Assembly (NCBI RefSeq): GCF_027620315.1
Contig: NZ_JAPNNL010000044.1
Coordinates: forward strand, 1-42,352
DNA from: Nonomuraea corallina
GTDB lineage: Bacteria; Actinomycetota; Actinomycetes; Streptosporangiales; Streptosporangiaceae
Direction: 5' to 3'
DNA length: 42,352 nt
The position numbers were made by a program, and so were the translations under genes. This document shows, piece by piece, positions 26,757 to 34,293 of the stretch. The stretch's first letter is position 1; each line of letters starts with the position of its first letter. Under the pieces are notes generated by a model. That model worked only from the letters and a program-made list of their open reading frames with translations, did no database searches and was not told where the DNA came from.

Positions 26757-27659
26757 ATGCCCCGCCTCCTGCCTCCGCTGCTCTTGGCGATCACCCTGCT
26801 GACGCTGCCGGCCTGCCGGCCTGCCCACCCGGCCGCCCAGGAGCCCGCTCCACCGGCCCTCGGCGCGGCCCCCGGGTCACCGGCCGGATCCGCCGGGCCG
26901 CCGGTCGTGGCGCGGCCGCACGGGCAGGCGTCCGTGCGGCGGGTTCCGGGCATCAGGCTGGTGGCCGCGGCGCTGGAACACCGGCGCGCTGGGCCGGGCG
27001 GCCGGACCCCCCGCGCCTTCGGGTTCGCCCGGGCAGCGGACACACCGTCCCAAGCAGCGGGACCCCGTGGGGATCTGCCGGGGGACGTCGAGCTGGGTGC
27101 GCGGCTCGGGCGGTGGGCCGGTGGGAGCGCTGGGCGTGCCGGACGCCGAGCCGTGGTGCCCGACGCGGGGCGGTTGGGGAGGCGGGCCGAGCGGATCGCC
27201 GGGAGACCGGCCAGGGGGGCGCGATCCCTGGTCGGCGAGGCTCGGGTGCGGCTGCCGGGGGTGTCCGTCGGGCCGGGCGAGGTGAAGGGGAAGAGGCGGC
27301 CCCGGCCCGTTGTGTCGGTGCCGGACGTGCGAGTGTACGACGACGCCGTGTGCGTCGATCCTCCTCGCGCCCACGTCCACGTCGGCCGGTGCGGTGTCCG
27401 CCGGCAGCCCGGCCCCGTGACCACCCCCGCCCACGAGAACCCCCGGCGCGCGCCACTGGCCGCCACGCCCGCCACGCCCGCCGCGGCACCCACCCCGACC
27501 CCAGCCGAGGCCGAGCCGAGCCCCACCTCCCGGATGATCGTCGCCGAGCGCCCCGTGACGCCACCACGGCCCAGCCCGCTCGGGACCATCCTGCTGATGG
27601 TGGTGCTGACGACAGCGATCGCCGCCGCGACGGCCGTAGCCTTCGGCGTCCTCAGGTGA
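26757..27659 (+). CDS. Low-complexity lipoprotein-like membrane protein
   Basis: This 300-residue ORF has a lipoprotein-type signal (LLLAITLLTLPAC, Cys ~20). A long Pro/Ala/Gly/Arg-rich low-complexity body follows, then a C-terminal hydrophobic segment (LGTILLMVVLTTAIAAATAVAFGV). GGAGG upstream, high third-position GC at the 5' end and tight linkage to the DUF4239-like gene support it. The middle has many arginines and could include frame drift, so the exact translation past ~60 is less sure. No family is recognised. Confidence 0.55.
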   Translation: MPRLLPPLLLAITLLTLPACRPAHPAAQEPAPPALGAAPGSPAGSAGPPVVARPHGQASVRRVPGIRLVAAALEHRRAGPGGRTPRAFGFARAADTPSQAAGPRGDLPGDVELGARLGRWAGGSAGRAGRRAVVPDAGRLGRRAERIAGRPARGARSLVGEARVRLPGVSVGPGEVKGKRRPRPVVSVPDVRVYDDAVCVDPPRAHVHVGRCGVRRQPGPVTTPAHENPRRAPLAATPATPAAAPTPTPAEAEPSPTSRMIVAERPVTPPRPSPLGTILLMVVLTTAIAAATAVAFGVLR

Positions 27660-27689
27660 CCGGCACTCCGCCACGACGGTGAGCCTGGG

Positions 27690-27779
27690 GTGTGGCGGGA
27701 AGTCGTGCGGCAGGTACTTCCAGGCGATCCCCGTCCGGTCCCCATACAAGATCGCCTCGAAAATATCCCGCAGGTCGTC
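27690..27779 (-). pseudogene. IS5-family transposase fragment (DUF4096 N-terminal domain)
   Basis: The minus strand encodes DLRDIFEAILYGDRTG followed by IAWKYLPHDFPPH. This matches the conserved N-terminal block of IS5-type transposases (usually DLRE-I..A-ILY-..RTG..W..LPHDFPP). Upstream in the same frame there are stop codons, and downstream the similarity ends, so only about 30 codons survive. It marks a decayed insertion next to the accessory stretch. Confidence 0.65.
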
Positions 27780-27887
27780 CCTGAACCTGCGTTTGCGTGC
27801 GGGTCAGGGACTCGGCCCTTAGCCTCTTTTGTCCGCGCAGCAGGGCAGGAGACGGCCTGAGCGGGTTGTCGGGCGCTCCGCGCCCGA

Positions 27888-27934
27888 GATTGGGGCCTAT
27901 CACAGCGTCCACCCCGCCAAGGAGTGCCCCAATC
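27888..27934. repeat. Inverted repeat GATTGGGGC/GCCCCAATC
   Basis: Perfect 9-bp arms (27888-27896 and 27926-27934) flank a 29-nt loop upstream of the small ORF at 27985. It could be a regulatory stem or a leftover of the adjacent decayed element. The rest of 27780-27984 holds no convincing gene. Confidence 0.4.
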
Positions 27935-27984
27935 TGACCCCGGTCCACTGGCACCCCGGTGCTTCTCGCGCCGCTCGTGTCCGT

Positions 27985-28167
27985 GTGCGTGCCTACACCT
28001 GCGACTGTCTGCCGGTCGTCTTCGAGCTCTGCGTCGCCGGCGACTTTGCCTTCGTGCGCCGTCACGAACGTTCGATCGGCCGCCTGGTCGTCGTTGAAAG
28101 CGAGTGGGAGACGTGGCGTCGAACCGAAGAGCTCTGGACCGCGATCTTGAGGGGTGAAGCAGGCTAG
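27985..28167 (+). CDS. Small actinobacterial protein, unknown function
   Basis: From GTG 27985 this gives 60 residues: CDCLPVVFELCVAGDFAFVRRH, then ESEWETWRRTEELWTAILRGEAG. The pattern of a short strand pair, FVRR, and a C-terminal LW..IL.G.A helix recalls small actinobacterial proteins of unknown function that often sit near regulators. No good ribosome-binding sequence precedes the GTG, and the frame stays open upstream to 27829. A strong hairpin follows at 28235-28259. Three cysteines are present near the N-terminal half. Confidence 0.5.
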   Translation: MRAYTCDCLPVVFELCVAGDFAFVRRHERSIGRLVVVESEWETWRRTEELWTAILRGEAG

Positions 28168-28234
28168 AAGGACGCCACGCCGGTATCCAGTAGCACCGCT
28201 GTCACGTTGCGCTACTGACGCGTGACGGCATGTT

Positions 28235-28259
28235 CCGCAGGTCGAAGGCCGACCTGCGG
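28235..28259 (+). terminator. Intrinsic-type terminator hairpin
   Basis: A perfect 10-bp stem (CCGCAGGTCG/CGACCTGCGG) with a 5-nt AAGGC loop lies 68 nt after the small ORF. A weaker hairpin, CAGTAGC/GCTACTG, precedes it at 28188-28217. Confidence 0.6.
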
Positions 28260-28321
28260 ATCGGCGTCCCCGTGCGCTGCCGCAGGGTTCCTGGCCTGCG
28301 TCGTGCTCGGCGTCTGGTCGA

Positions 28322-28741
28322 ATGCCTGGGGTGACGGCGGCTCCCCGAGGAGTTGAAAGGGGCGACGGAATCAACACAGCAGGTGAGTCCGGCAGGGAAG
28401 CCGGTCGTATCGATCCCCCCGTCGCCAGCGCCTACGGTCATTGCGTCAGCCTCGACCGAGCCGAGCCCGAGGCTGCGGCTGTGAAGAGCGCGAAGCGCGC
28501 ACGGGCAGAATCCTCAGGCGTGGCGCATTCTCTGAGGCATCGCGTGGTCCGGGCCGAACCGCGTAGGCAGCCCTCCACATCCGCGGGCCGGGATAAAGCG
28601 ACTGAGAGCAAGGACGCGCCTCGTCGCGTCAGGAAGACTTTGGCCTCTCTGATCGCCGCGCGGTGCGACGAGTTGTTCCCGGCTTCCCGCCCTGCGTTCC
28701 GTGTGCGTAACCAGCTGTGCCATCGAATCTACGGCCAATAG
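28322..28741 (+). CDS. Doubtful ORF, hypothetical basic protein
   Basis: A 139-codon frame is rich in Arg, Ala and Ser with no recognisable domain. Third-position GC is lower than in real neighbours, and no ribosome-binding sequence is evident. The C-terminal third (LASLIAARCDELFPASRPAFRVRNQLCHRIYGQ) looks more protein-like than the rest. It overlaps the 3' end of the convergent poly-Asp gene by 13 nt. If it is not a gene, 28168-28728 is a 560-nt non-coding stretch with only the hairpins noted. Confidence 0.25.
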   Translation: MPGVTAAPRGVERGDGINTAGESGREAGRIDPPVASAYGHCVSLDRAEPEAAAVKSAKRARAESSGVAHSLRHRVVRAEPRRQPSTSAGRDKATESKDAPRRVRKTLASLIAARCDELFPASRPAFRVRNQLCHRIYGQ

Positions 28742-29259
28742 TCATCGTCATCGTCGTCATCGTCGTCATCGTCGAAGCCGGCGATCCATTCCTCGATGTA
28801 CCTCGCCCCTTCCTTGGCGAGGACTACGGCCTCCCTCGGGGCTGGGCCGAGGGAGTCGACGAGATTTCCGGGGTCGACGGGCCGTCCGGGGGTCACCAGG
28901 TAGCAGGACAGGCCTGTGCTCATCTGGCGGGCCATCGAGGAAACGAACGCGTTCCGGCGGAATCTGTTGCACAGCAAGAGCAGGCCCTGGCGCTCAAGTT
29001 CCTGCCTCAACTCCGTCAGCGGGTCCTCGAAGTCCACGGGCGAGCGGAACACCAGAGGCGGAGCGTTCTGCCGGTCGAAGCGAAGCTCGCAGATCTCGTC
29101 ATCTTCGAGGGCCCGTGGGGTCACGACGCAGGGCAGGAGTGACTCATCTGCGAGGTTGACCAGTTCGAGCTTGTACATGCGCCGTGCCCCGCTGAGAGTT
29201 CCGCTACCGGCATGGTCGTACGTGCTCAGCTTCCCAAACGTGGGTTGATCGCCGGGCAC
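28729..29259 (-). CDS. Hypothetical protein with poly-aspartate C-terminus
   Basis: This 176-residue protein shows a coherent sequence (GDQPTFGKLSTYDHAGSG, MYKLELVNLADESLLPCVVTPRALEDDEICELRFD, STGLSCYLVTPGRPVD, AKEGARYIEEWIAGF) and ends in eleven aspartates followed by YWP. I do not recognise the family. GTG 29259 is used because the protein-like sequence extends that far, but it lacks a ribosome-binding sequence; ATG 29178 is an alternative. Readable codons continue a few positions upstream of the GTG to a stop, so the native start may be lost. It is divergent from the small lipoprotein gene and lies near the WXG100-like pair. An immunity or accessory role is speculation. Confidence 0.6.
   Translation of the reverse strand: MPGDQPTFGKLSTYDHAGSGTLSGARRMYKLELVNLADESLLPCVVTPRALEDDEICELRFDRQNAPPLVFRSPVDFEDPLTELRQELERQGLLLLCNRFRRNAFVSSMARQMSTGLSCYLVTPGRPVDPGNLVDSLGPAPREAVVLAKEGARYIEEWIAGFDDDDDDDDDDDYWP
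28741..28773. repeat. GTC/ATC trinucleotide microsatellite encoding poly-Asp
   Basis: Eleven consecutive GTC or ATC triplets on the plus strand encode Asp11 on the minus strand. Triplet slippage would change tail length without shifting frame. Confidence 0.85.
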
Positions 29260-29328
29260 GAATAGCCATGCAATGCCGTTGTTGGTGAATTAGGTGAATC
29301 CGGGTGCGGTGAGAGGTATGGTCCGGAC

Positions 29329-29817
29329 GTGTATCGAGGCGCGGGACTACTTGGAGTTGCTGCTGTGTTGGCCTGTCTCGCCGCGGTGACGGCGTGTACG
29401 CCGGACCCTGAGAAACCGACGTTAGAAGCGGCTGTCCAGCAGCTCGTCCGCGATGGCGACGAACTTCTCGCATCCTATGAACTCAAACAGGTCGGTGAAG
29501 CGAAGGTTACTGAGCGAGCAGAGAAAGACCAGACGGGGTCATGTGTGCCCGGCGAGGTACAACGGTTCTTCCGGGCCGAGGGCGACATCGTGGGTCGGCA
29601 TGCGGCCTTCAACGCGGCAGGTCTCATACAGAACAGGTTGGCGTTGATGGGTTACGACGAGTTCGTCGACGACCTTGACCTGCGCGATCAGAACCTTGCT
29701 GTGGCCGTGGCACGTGATCCGGCGACCGACGTGACGTACGTTGTGACAGTTCAGCTCGCGCAGAAGCCGAATATTCGAATCGTCGGAAAGACCGCGTGCT
29801 ACGAGTCGTCAGGATAA
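29329..29817 (+). CDS. Small lipoprotein, unknown function
   Basis: This 162-residue protein has a lipoprotein signal peptide with VTAC at 20-23. The mature part has TLEAAVQQLVRDGDELLASYELKQ and a late hydrophobic-charged alternation (YVVTVQLAQKPNIRIVGKTACYES). Two more cysteines (near SCVPGE and TACYES) may pair. GTG 29329 follows GAGAGG. Its 3' end nearly meets the WXG100-like gene (convergent, 8-nt gap). Codon third positions are less GC-rich than in the flanking core genes, fitting an acquired segment. Family not identified. Confidence 0.75.
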   Translation: MYRGAGLLGVAAVLACLAAVTACTPDPEKPTLEAAVQQLVRDGDELLASYELKQVGEAKVTERAEKDQTGSCVPGEVQRFFRAEGDIVGRHAAFNAAGLIQNRLALMGYDEFVDDLDLRDQNLAVAVARDPATDVTYVVTVQLAQKPNIRIVGKTACYESSG

Positions 29818-29825
29818 AGTCTAGG

Positions 29826-30131
29826 TCACCATGCATCAGGGCTGTTGGCTGCCGCCTCTCGAAGCTGATCGGCTCTCCGGCGGAGGTTGCGGGCGGTCGC
29901 CACGCATGCCTGCTCCAGTTCGCGAGTTTCCTGCTTGAGCCGATTCGCGCGAGCGGTGAAATCGTCAGCGGCCGGGCCCTTCCAGGTCAGGTTGCTCGCT
30001 TCTTGGTTGGTCGGCACCCCCTCGAACACGATGGCGAGTTGCCTGGCGTACCGCTCCATGCGATCCGCCAGAGCCGCCTTGGCCATCGCCTCACGTAACA
30101 ACTCTTGCTTGGTAGGTAGGGGAGTACTCAT
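29826..30131 (-). CDS. WXG100-like small helical protein
   Basis: This 101-residue protein is predicted to be two long helices around a W50-K-G turn (LTWKGPAADDF), with heptad-like RANRLKQETRELEQACVATARNLRRRADQL after it. This is the ESAT-6/WXG100 layout: helix, W-x-G, helix and about 100 residues. Such proteins are secreted by or associated with type VII systems. It begins 2 nt after the stop of the 591-residue gene, so the two are co-expressed. No EccC or other type VII machinery is in the window. Confidence 0.72.
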   Translation of the reverse strand: MSTPLPTKQELLREAMAKAALADRMERYARQLAIVFEGVPTNQEASNLTWKGPAADDFTARANRLKQETRELEQACVATARNLRRRADQLREAAANSPDAW

Positions 30132-30133
30132 GA

Positions 30134-31909
30134 TCAGCCCCCGTACTCATCAAGCGCTTTGATGAGAGGGTCGGCAAGAGATCCGTAGAACTCGCGGAAG
30201 ATCCGTTCCCGGTCCTCGGCCGTGAGAAGCGGTTGATCGTGTAACTCCAGTGAGGCGGCGACGATCAGCACCTGCTGATTGACCAGCAGCTTGGCAAGCT
30301 CTTTCACGTCTTGTGGACCATCGCCGGCGAGAAACTCAGCGATACGCTCAGCCACGGCTTCTTTCGCAGCGTCGAGTCCGACATCCCGCGCGGTCGCCGC
30401 CGCTGCGTCGGCCATGTCTCCCCAGGCGTTGACGGCGTACGAGACAGGCAGTAACGCGATACTGGCGGCCCACTCGGCGTACTCTTTCCTGCTCAGCCGT
30501 GCGTAGCTCAAGCCGCCGAGTAGGAGACTGCTCACTCCGCCCAGTCGCGCGCTGAGGCGGGTGTACTCGGCACGCTCGGTAGCTCGGTCGCTGAATGGAT
30601 GGAAGCGGCCGATATCCAACCCCCACCCGTACTTCGGTAATTCGTCCAGGAGAATCTTCCTCGCTGCGGAGTCCTGCATGATCGCACCGATAAATCGTGA
30701 TGCGACGTCGGGACGAAGCTTGTCCCAGGGCGGTTGCGGTGTCAGATGCTTATCCAGGTTGACCGATGCCTCCCTGGCATGGACGAGACCGAGTTGCGAG
30801 ATGTAGGGCAGGACGTTTCGGGCGAGCACTTGGTTGATCGGCGAGTTCCTCAGAGCATCGAAGTGACCGCCGGTTCCGTGGCTACCGTCGTATCCCAGCC
30901 CGTTCACGAGATTGAACCAGGCTCGCGCGCGCGTGCCGCTGTCGCCCGTGGAAGGCCTCAGCGCCTTGTCGAGAACCCCGGCGAGTTGCTTCTCGAACTC
31001 GGGCGGCAGACCGTTGAGCTTGACGCGATTGGGATGCAAGAGTGCAGCCGCCGCGGTCTTGTCCTCGGCGAGAAGTTGCTGTAGCGCTTCCGGGTTGGCG
31101 GCGTATGCGTTGATCAGCGCCTGGAGGTTCCAGTCGGCATCAGAAAAATCGGGCGGTGCGCCACTTCGCGGCGTGTTGAGGACGCGCTTCGCCACTTGGT
31201 TGAGGAGCGTTGTCGATTGCTTCGCCAGAGCCGTAAGGGCGGTCAGGGCGTCGAGTTCGACAGCGTCAACCAGGGCCTTGCGTGATCTGTCATCCAGCCT
31301 GCCGGCGGTGTCCGCGTTCGCGAGAGCGTTCGCGAGCACCCCGAATGTGGACGTGCCGCGCTTGAGCTCTTCGGGTGGCACACCTCGCTTGCGGCCGACC
31401 GCGTTGGCGTCTCGCCAGCGGCGGAACAGGTCGTCCAGACCGGCCGGACCGATCGCGCTGATGAGCGCTGCGGCGAAGGCCGGATCGTGGATCTTGTCCT
31501 TGGCGGCTCTCATGGCCGCTTCGACCTTCTGCCAGGTCTGGGGGAGGTCGGCCGTGGCCGGGTCCGACAGAGGCTGCATGATGGCTGCCGCTGCGTCCTT
31601 GCCCGCCTGCGTTGCCGCGGCCTCGCTGGCGAAGCTGAACTGAGCGGTCAGCCACTGGCCGTTGCCGGATGGGCCGTTGTGCATACGAGAGATGGTGTCG
31701 ATCCGCCACTTCAGATCCCGTTGGGCGTCGTGAAAGAAGTGCCAAGCTCGATGCATGGCGGTGACGCCCTGGCCCCCGGCCCAGTCGGGACCGGCGTCAG
31801 CGATGTCCGTCTCAAGGCCGGGACGCGTCTGACCAAGCACGTTTTTGCCGGACTCCATCTGCTTGATCAGGAGGCCCACCCGTTCGGGGTTGAGGCCGAC
31901 GAACTCCAT
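30134..31909 (-). CDS. Large alpha-helical protein partnered with a WXG100-like protein
   Basis: This 591-residue, mostly helical protein starts MEFVGLNPERVGLLIKQMES and has a DWAGGQG turn near residue 43, resembling a WXG-fold N-terminus. Long Ala/Leu-rich helices follow, then a central GYDGSHGTGGHFDAL and a semi-hydrophobic part (GGVSSLLLGGLSY, WAASIALLPVSYAVNAWGDMADAAAA). No known toxin catalytic motif is visible. Similar actinobacterial proteins are annotated hypothetical, perhaps of the DUF6571 type, though I am not certain. GGGAGGG precedes the ATG. With the downstream WXG100-like gene it resembles a type VII substrate pair. Confidence 0.75.
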   Translation of the reverse strand: MEFVGLNPERVGLLIKQMESGKNVLGQTRPGLETDIADAGPDWAGGQGVTAMHRAWHFFHDAQRDLKWRIDTISRMHNGPSGNGQWLTAQFSFASEAAATQAGKDAAAAIMQPLSDPATADLPQTWQKVEAAMRAAKDKIHDPAFAAALISAIGPAGLDDLFRRWRDANAVGRKRGVPPEELKRGTSTFGVLANALANADTAGRLDDRSRKALVDAVELDALTALTALAKQSTTLLNQVAKRVLNTPRSGAPPDFSDADWNLQALINAYAANPEALQQLLAEDKTAAAALLHPNRVKLNGLPPEFEKQLAGVLDKALRPSTGDSGTRARAWFNLVNGLGYDGSHGTGGHFDALRNSPINQVLARNVLPYISQLGLVHAREASVNLDKHLTPQPPWDKLRPDVASRFIGAIMQDSAARKILLDELPKYGWGLDIGRFHPFSDRATERAEYTRLSARLGGVSSLLLGGLSYARLSRKEYAEWAASIALLPVSYAVNAWGDMADAAAATARDVGLDAAKEAVAERIAEFLAGDGPQDVKELAKLLVNQQVLIVAASLELHDQPLLTAEDRERIFREFYGSLADPLIKALDEYGG

Positions 31910-32108
31910 GCAACCCTCCCGTAGGCGTGGTTACAAGGCGGCGGCACCAAGCGTAACGGCGTCCTCGTCGAAAGTGGTGCGGCCAGGTCATATCGGCATG
32001 AGTACGGAAAGTCCTCGTATGGACCGCAACGGTGTCTGTCACGGCTCTCGGAGCAAGACCGGTTCCGCTCGCCCGGACACTCAGGATGTGCGACGCGACA
32101 TGGGGAAA

Positions 32109-32328
32109 CGCCCTCAAGATCATCCCCGTATATCCCCAAATCAAGCGCCGCCATCTGGCCGGGCCCGCACAGGCTCGCCTGCAGCCCTGCCGGATACGTG
32201 GCGAAGTCCGCAGGGCGGTCGGTCGGATAGCCGGAGCGTACGAAGAGACCCACAGGGGTGGCGCCGCGCGACACCAGCCAGAACGCGGCTCGCATCCACG
32301 ACTTGATCGGCGCGTCGCCCCAGAACTG
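32109..32328 (-). pseudogene. Unidentified coding remnant inside a 620-nt gap
   Basis: In 31910-32529 no complete gene is apparent. The minus strand holds one stretch with high third-position GC and coherent sequence: RQFWGDAPIKSWMRAAFWLV, SRGATPVGLFVRSGYPTDRP, ADFATYPAGLQASLCGPGQM and AALDLGIYGDDLEG. No start with a ribosome-binding sequence is present, and codon quality drops after the last segment. It looks like the core of a decayed or frameshifted gene. On the plus strand a short coding-like tail (GDSAAAHTAAEHLIE, stop at 32405) overlaps its 5' side. I cannot name the family. Confidence 0.4.
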
Positions 32329-32529
32329 CCGATCAGCGCGAGGCCGTGACCGACGCGGGCGACTCGGCCGCCGCCCATACCGCGGCCGAGCATCTGATCG
32401 AGTGAGCCACGAGCGCCGCAGGACCGCCCGGCCGGCACGTCGGAGCCGATCGCGCCGGCCCCGTAGTCAGCCGGCCGATGACGGAGGCGCCGTAGCCGTG
32501 CATCTCCACGACGGCCCCGGTGCGAAGGG

Positions 32530-33348
32530 TCAGATGCTGGAGTGGCGTCCGGTCAGGTCGCAGCTCTGGCCGCGCTCCAGGTAGATCACACGGTCGGCCA
32601 GTCCCCAGCGTTCCGTCTCGTCCTTGAAGTCGCTCAGCGGCGAGGCGAACGCCGCGTAGTCGTCGAAGTGGACCGGCAGCATGGAGGCGGCGTCGACCAG
32701 TTCGGCGTAGCGTGCGCCCTGCTCGCCGTCCATCGTGACCGTCATGCCGAGCAGCTTGGTGCCGCCGAGGTGGATGACGGCGAGGTCGATGTCGGGGAAG
32801 CGGCGCGGGATCGCGTCCAGGTGCCGGTCCATGATGGTGTCGCCGCTGATGAGCAGCCTCAGGTCCGGCAGTCCGTCCGGATCGTAGAACTCCAGCATGC
32901 TGCCCATGACCGGCGGCAGCAGCCTCTCGACCGGGCCGCGCGCGTGACGGGCCGGCAGTGCGGTGATCGTCACCGAGCCGCCGGGGCCGCGCAGTTCGTG
33001 CTGCTGCCACGTGCTCACGCCCACCGTCCGGCTGAACCCTTGCCGGCTGAGCCGCGACGCCGCGTGCCGGGTGGTCACGATCTGCGTGTCCCGGTCGAGG
33101 TGTCGGCGGGTCACACGGTCCCAGTGGTCGCCGTGCAGGTGTGACAGCACCACCGCGTCGAGCGGCGGCAGTTCGTCGATGCTCAGCGCCGGCTCGGTGA
33201 GCCGCTTGGAGGTCAGCCCGTAGCCGAGGTAGGCGCGCTGGCCCCGGTGCAGGAAGTTCGGGTCGGTGAGCAGGTTGAACCCGTTGTAGCGGATCAGCGT
33301 GGTGGCGTTCCCGATGAACAGCAGGCTCCCCCGGCCGGTGGCGGGCAT
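32530..33348 (-). CDS. MBL-fold metallo-hydrolase (UlaG-like)
   Basis: This 272-residue protein starts SLLFIGNATTLIRYNGFNLLTDPNF, as in UlaG-type lactonase-fold enzymes. The metal motif is H70-L-H72-G-D74-H75. Later come LPARHARG, LLISGDTI with the bridging Asp, and LPVHFDDYAAF. It should bind two metal ions and act in the cytoplasm; the substrate is unknown. AGAGGA lies 6 nt before the ATG. It is followed upstream on the same strand by the small basic protein gene with a 32-nt gap. Confidence 0.9.
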   Translation of the reverse strand: MPATGRGSLLFIGNATTLIRYNGFNLLTDPNFLHRGQRAYLGYGLTSKRLTEPALSIDELPPLDAVVLSHLHGDHWDRVTRRHLDRDTQIVTTRHAASRLSRQGFSRTVGVSTWQQHELRGPGGSVTITALPARHARGPVERLLPPVMGSMLEFYDPDGLPDLRLLISGDTIMDRHLDAIPRRFPDIDLAVIHLGGTKLLGMTVTMDGEQGARYAELVDAASMLPVHFDDYAAFASPLSDFKDETERWGLADRVIYLERGQSCDLTGRHSSI

Positions 33349-33380
33349 GACGTCCTCTCTCGTACGGCGGATCGGTCAAA

Positions 33381-33569
33381 TCAGGAAGGGTGCGGGGGCT
33401 GCTGGCCCGGAGGGACGCCGCCGCCTTTTCCTCCGCCCTTGCGGCCCTTGTCCGTGCCGTGGGCGTGACCGCCCGAGCCGCGCCGCTTCTCGGGGATGGC
33501 CTGGGCCGAGTCGGTGTCGGTGGCCCCTTTGCCGGACCTGCGAAGCTCCGGCTGCTGTGGCTTCACCAT
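33381..33569 (-). CDS. Small basic, Gly/Pro-rich disordered protein
   Basis: This 62-residue protein reads MVKPQQPELRRSGKGATDTD, then AIPEKRRGSGGHAHG, a GRKGGGKGGG run and a proline-rich tail. It has no hydrophobic core and should be intrinsically disordered. ATG 33569 has AAAGG at a good distance; the GTG at 33581 is too close to that sequence. Short proteins with a similar N-terminus (KPQQPELRRS) occur in related actinomycetes as hypotheticals, from memory only. It probably shares a transcript with the MBL-fold gene. Confidence 0.6.
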   Translation of the reverse strand: MVKPQQPELRRSGKGATDTDSAQAIPEKRRGSGGHAHGTDKGRKGGGKGGGVPPGQQPPHPS

Positions 33570-33639
33570 GAGATTTGTCACCTTTCGTGCGGTAAGTCAC
33601 CACCTGCCACCGATGGGAAGAGCCAAACACGTCGGCGCG

Positions 33640-34293
33640 TCAACGAGGAGTGAGCCCGTGGAGACACGTGGTGACCACGCGCCCGGCGAAATCAGGCGGA
33701 ACCCGGAGCTCGCCGGCTGGGGCGCCGGCGAGCAGATGAGGCAGGACCAGCTCATGACAGGCCCCGACCACCATGGTGGCCGCTGCCTCGGGATCGGCCT
33801 GCGCCGCGACCCTCCCGGCAGCCTGCTCGGCCCGCAGGTAGCGCGCCAGCTGCCCGCGCAACCCGCCGTCCGGTCCGCCGGCGTGGGCGCCGGGGAGTGT
33901 GGGGCCGCCGCCGAGCGCGGCGAAGCGGGCCAGGATGTCGGGCCGGCCCAGGAGGCCGGCGAAGGCGGGCAGGATCGCCAGGTGCAGGGCCACCCCGTAG
34001 TCGACGTACGCCCGCAGGTTGGTCTCCAGATCGCCTTCGCCGGGGCCGCGAGGCAGCGGGGGCAGGCCGCGCTCGACCGTGCGGACGTGCGCCAGCAGCG
34101 CCCGCGCGATCAGCTCCTCCTTGTCGGCGAAGTGGTTGTAGAGCACCCCGTCGGCCACCCGTGCCTCCTTGGCGATGGCCCGCACGGTCAGCCCGGCGGC
34201 ACCGTCCCGGGCGATGAGCCGTTCGGCCGCCGCGATGAGGTGGCCGGGCAGCGTCTCGCTCCCGGGGACCGCGGCCGCCCTGCGCGGGCTCAC
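33640..34293 (-). CDS. TetR family transcriptional regulator
   Basis: This 217-residue protein has the TetR helix-turn-helix at ~20-65 (AAERLIARDGAAGLTVRAIAKEARVADGVLYNHFADKEELI) and a helical effector domain with an Ala/Gly-rich loop near 125-145. Its GTG overlaps the methyltransferase stop as GTGA, so both are made from one mRNA. It probably represses its own operon through the palindrome at 35124-35139. Confidence 0.93.
   Translation of the reverse strand: MSPRRAAAVPGSETLPGHLIAAAERLIARDGAAGLTVRAIAKEARVADGVLYNHFADKEELIARALLAHVRTVERGLPPLPRGPGEGDLETNLRAYVDYGVALHLAILPAFAGLLGRPDILARFAALGGGPTLPGAHAGGPDGGLRGQLARYLRAEQAAGRVAAQADPEAAATMVVGACHELVLPHLLAGAPAGELRVPPDFAGRVVTTCLHGLTPR

Noticed and set aside
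26877..27749. Long minus-strand frame ending in the transposase-like segment
   Set aside because: Only the first ~25 residues match the IS5 block. The rest is the antisense of the lipoprotein-like gene and is not transposase-like.
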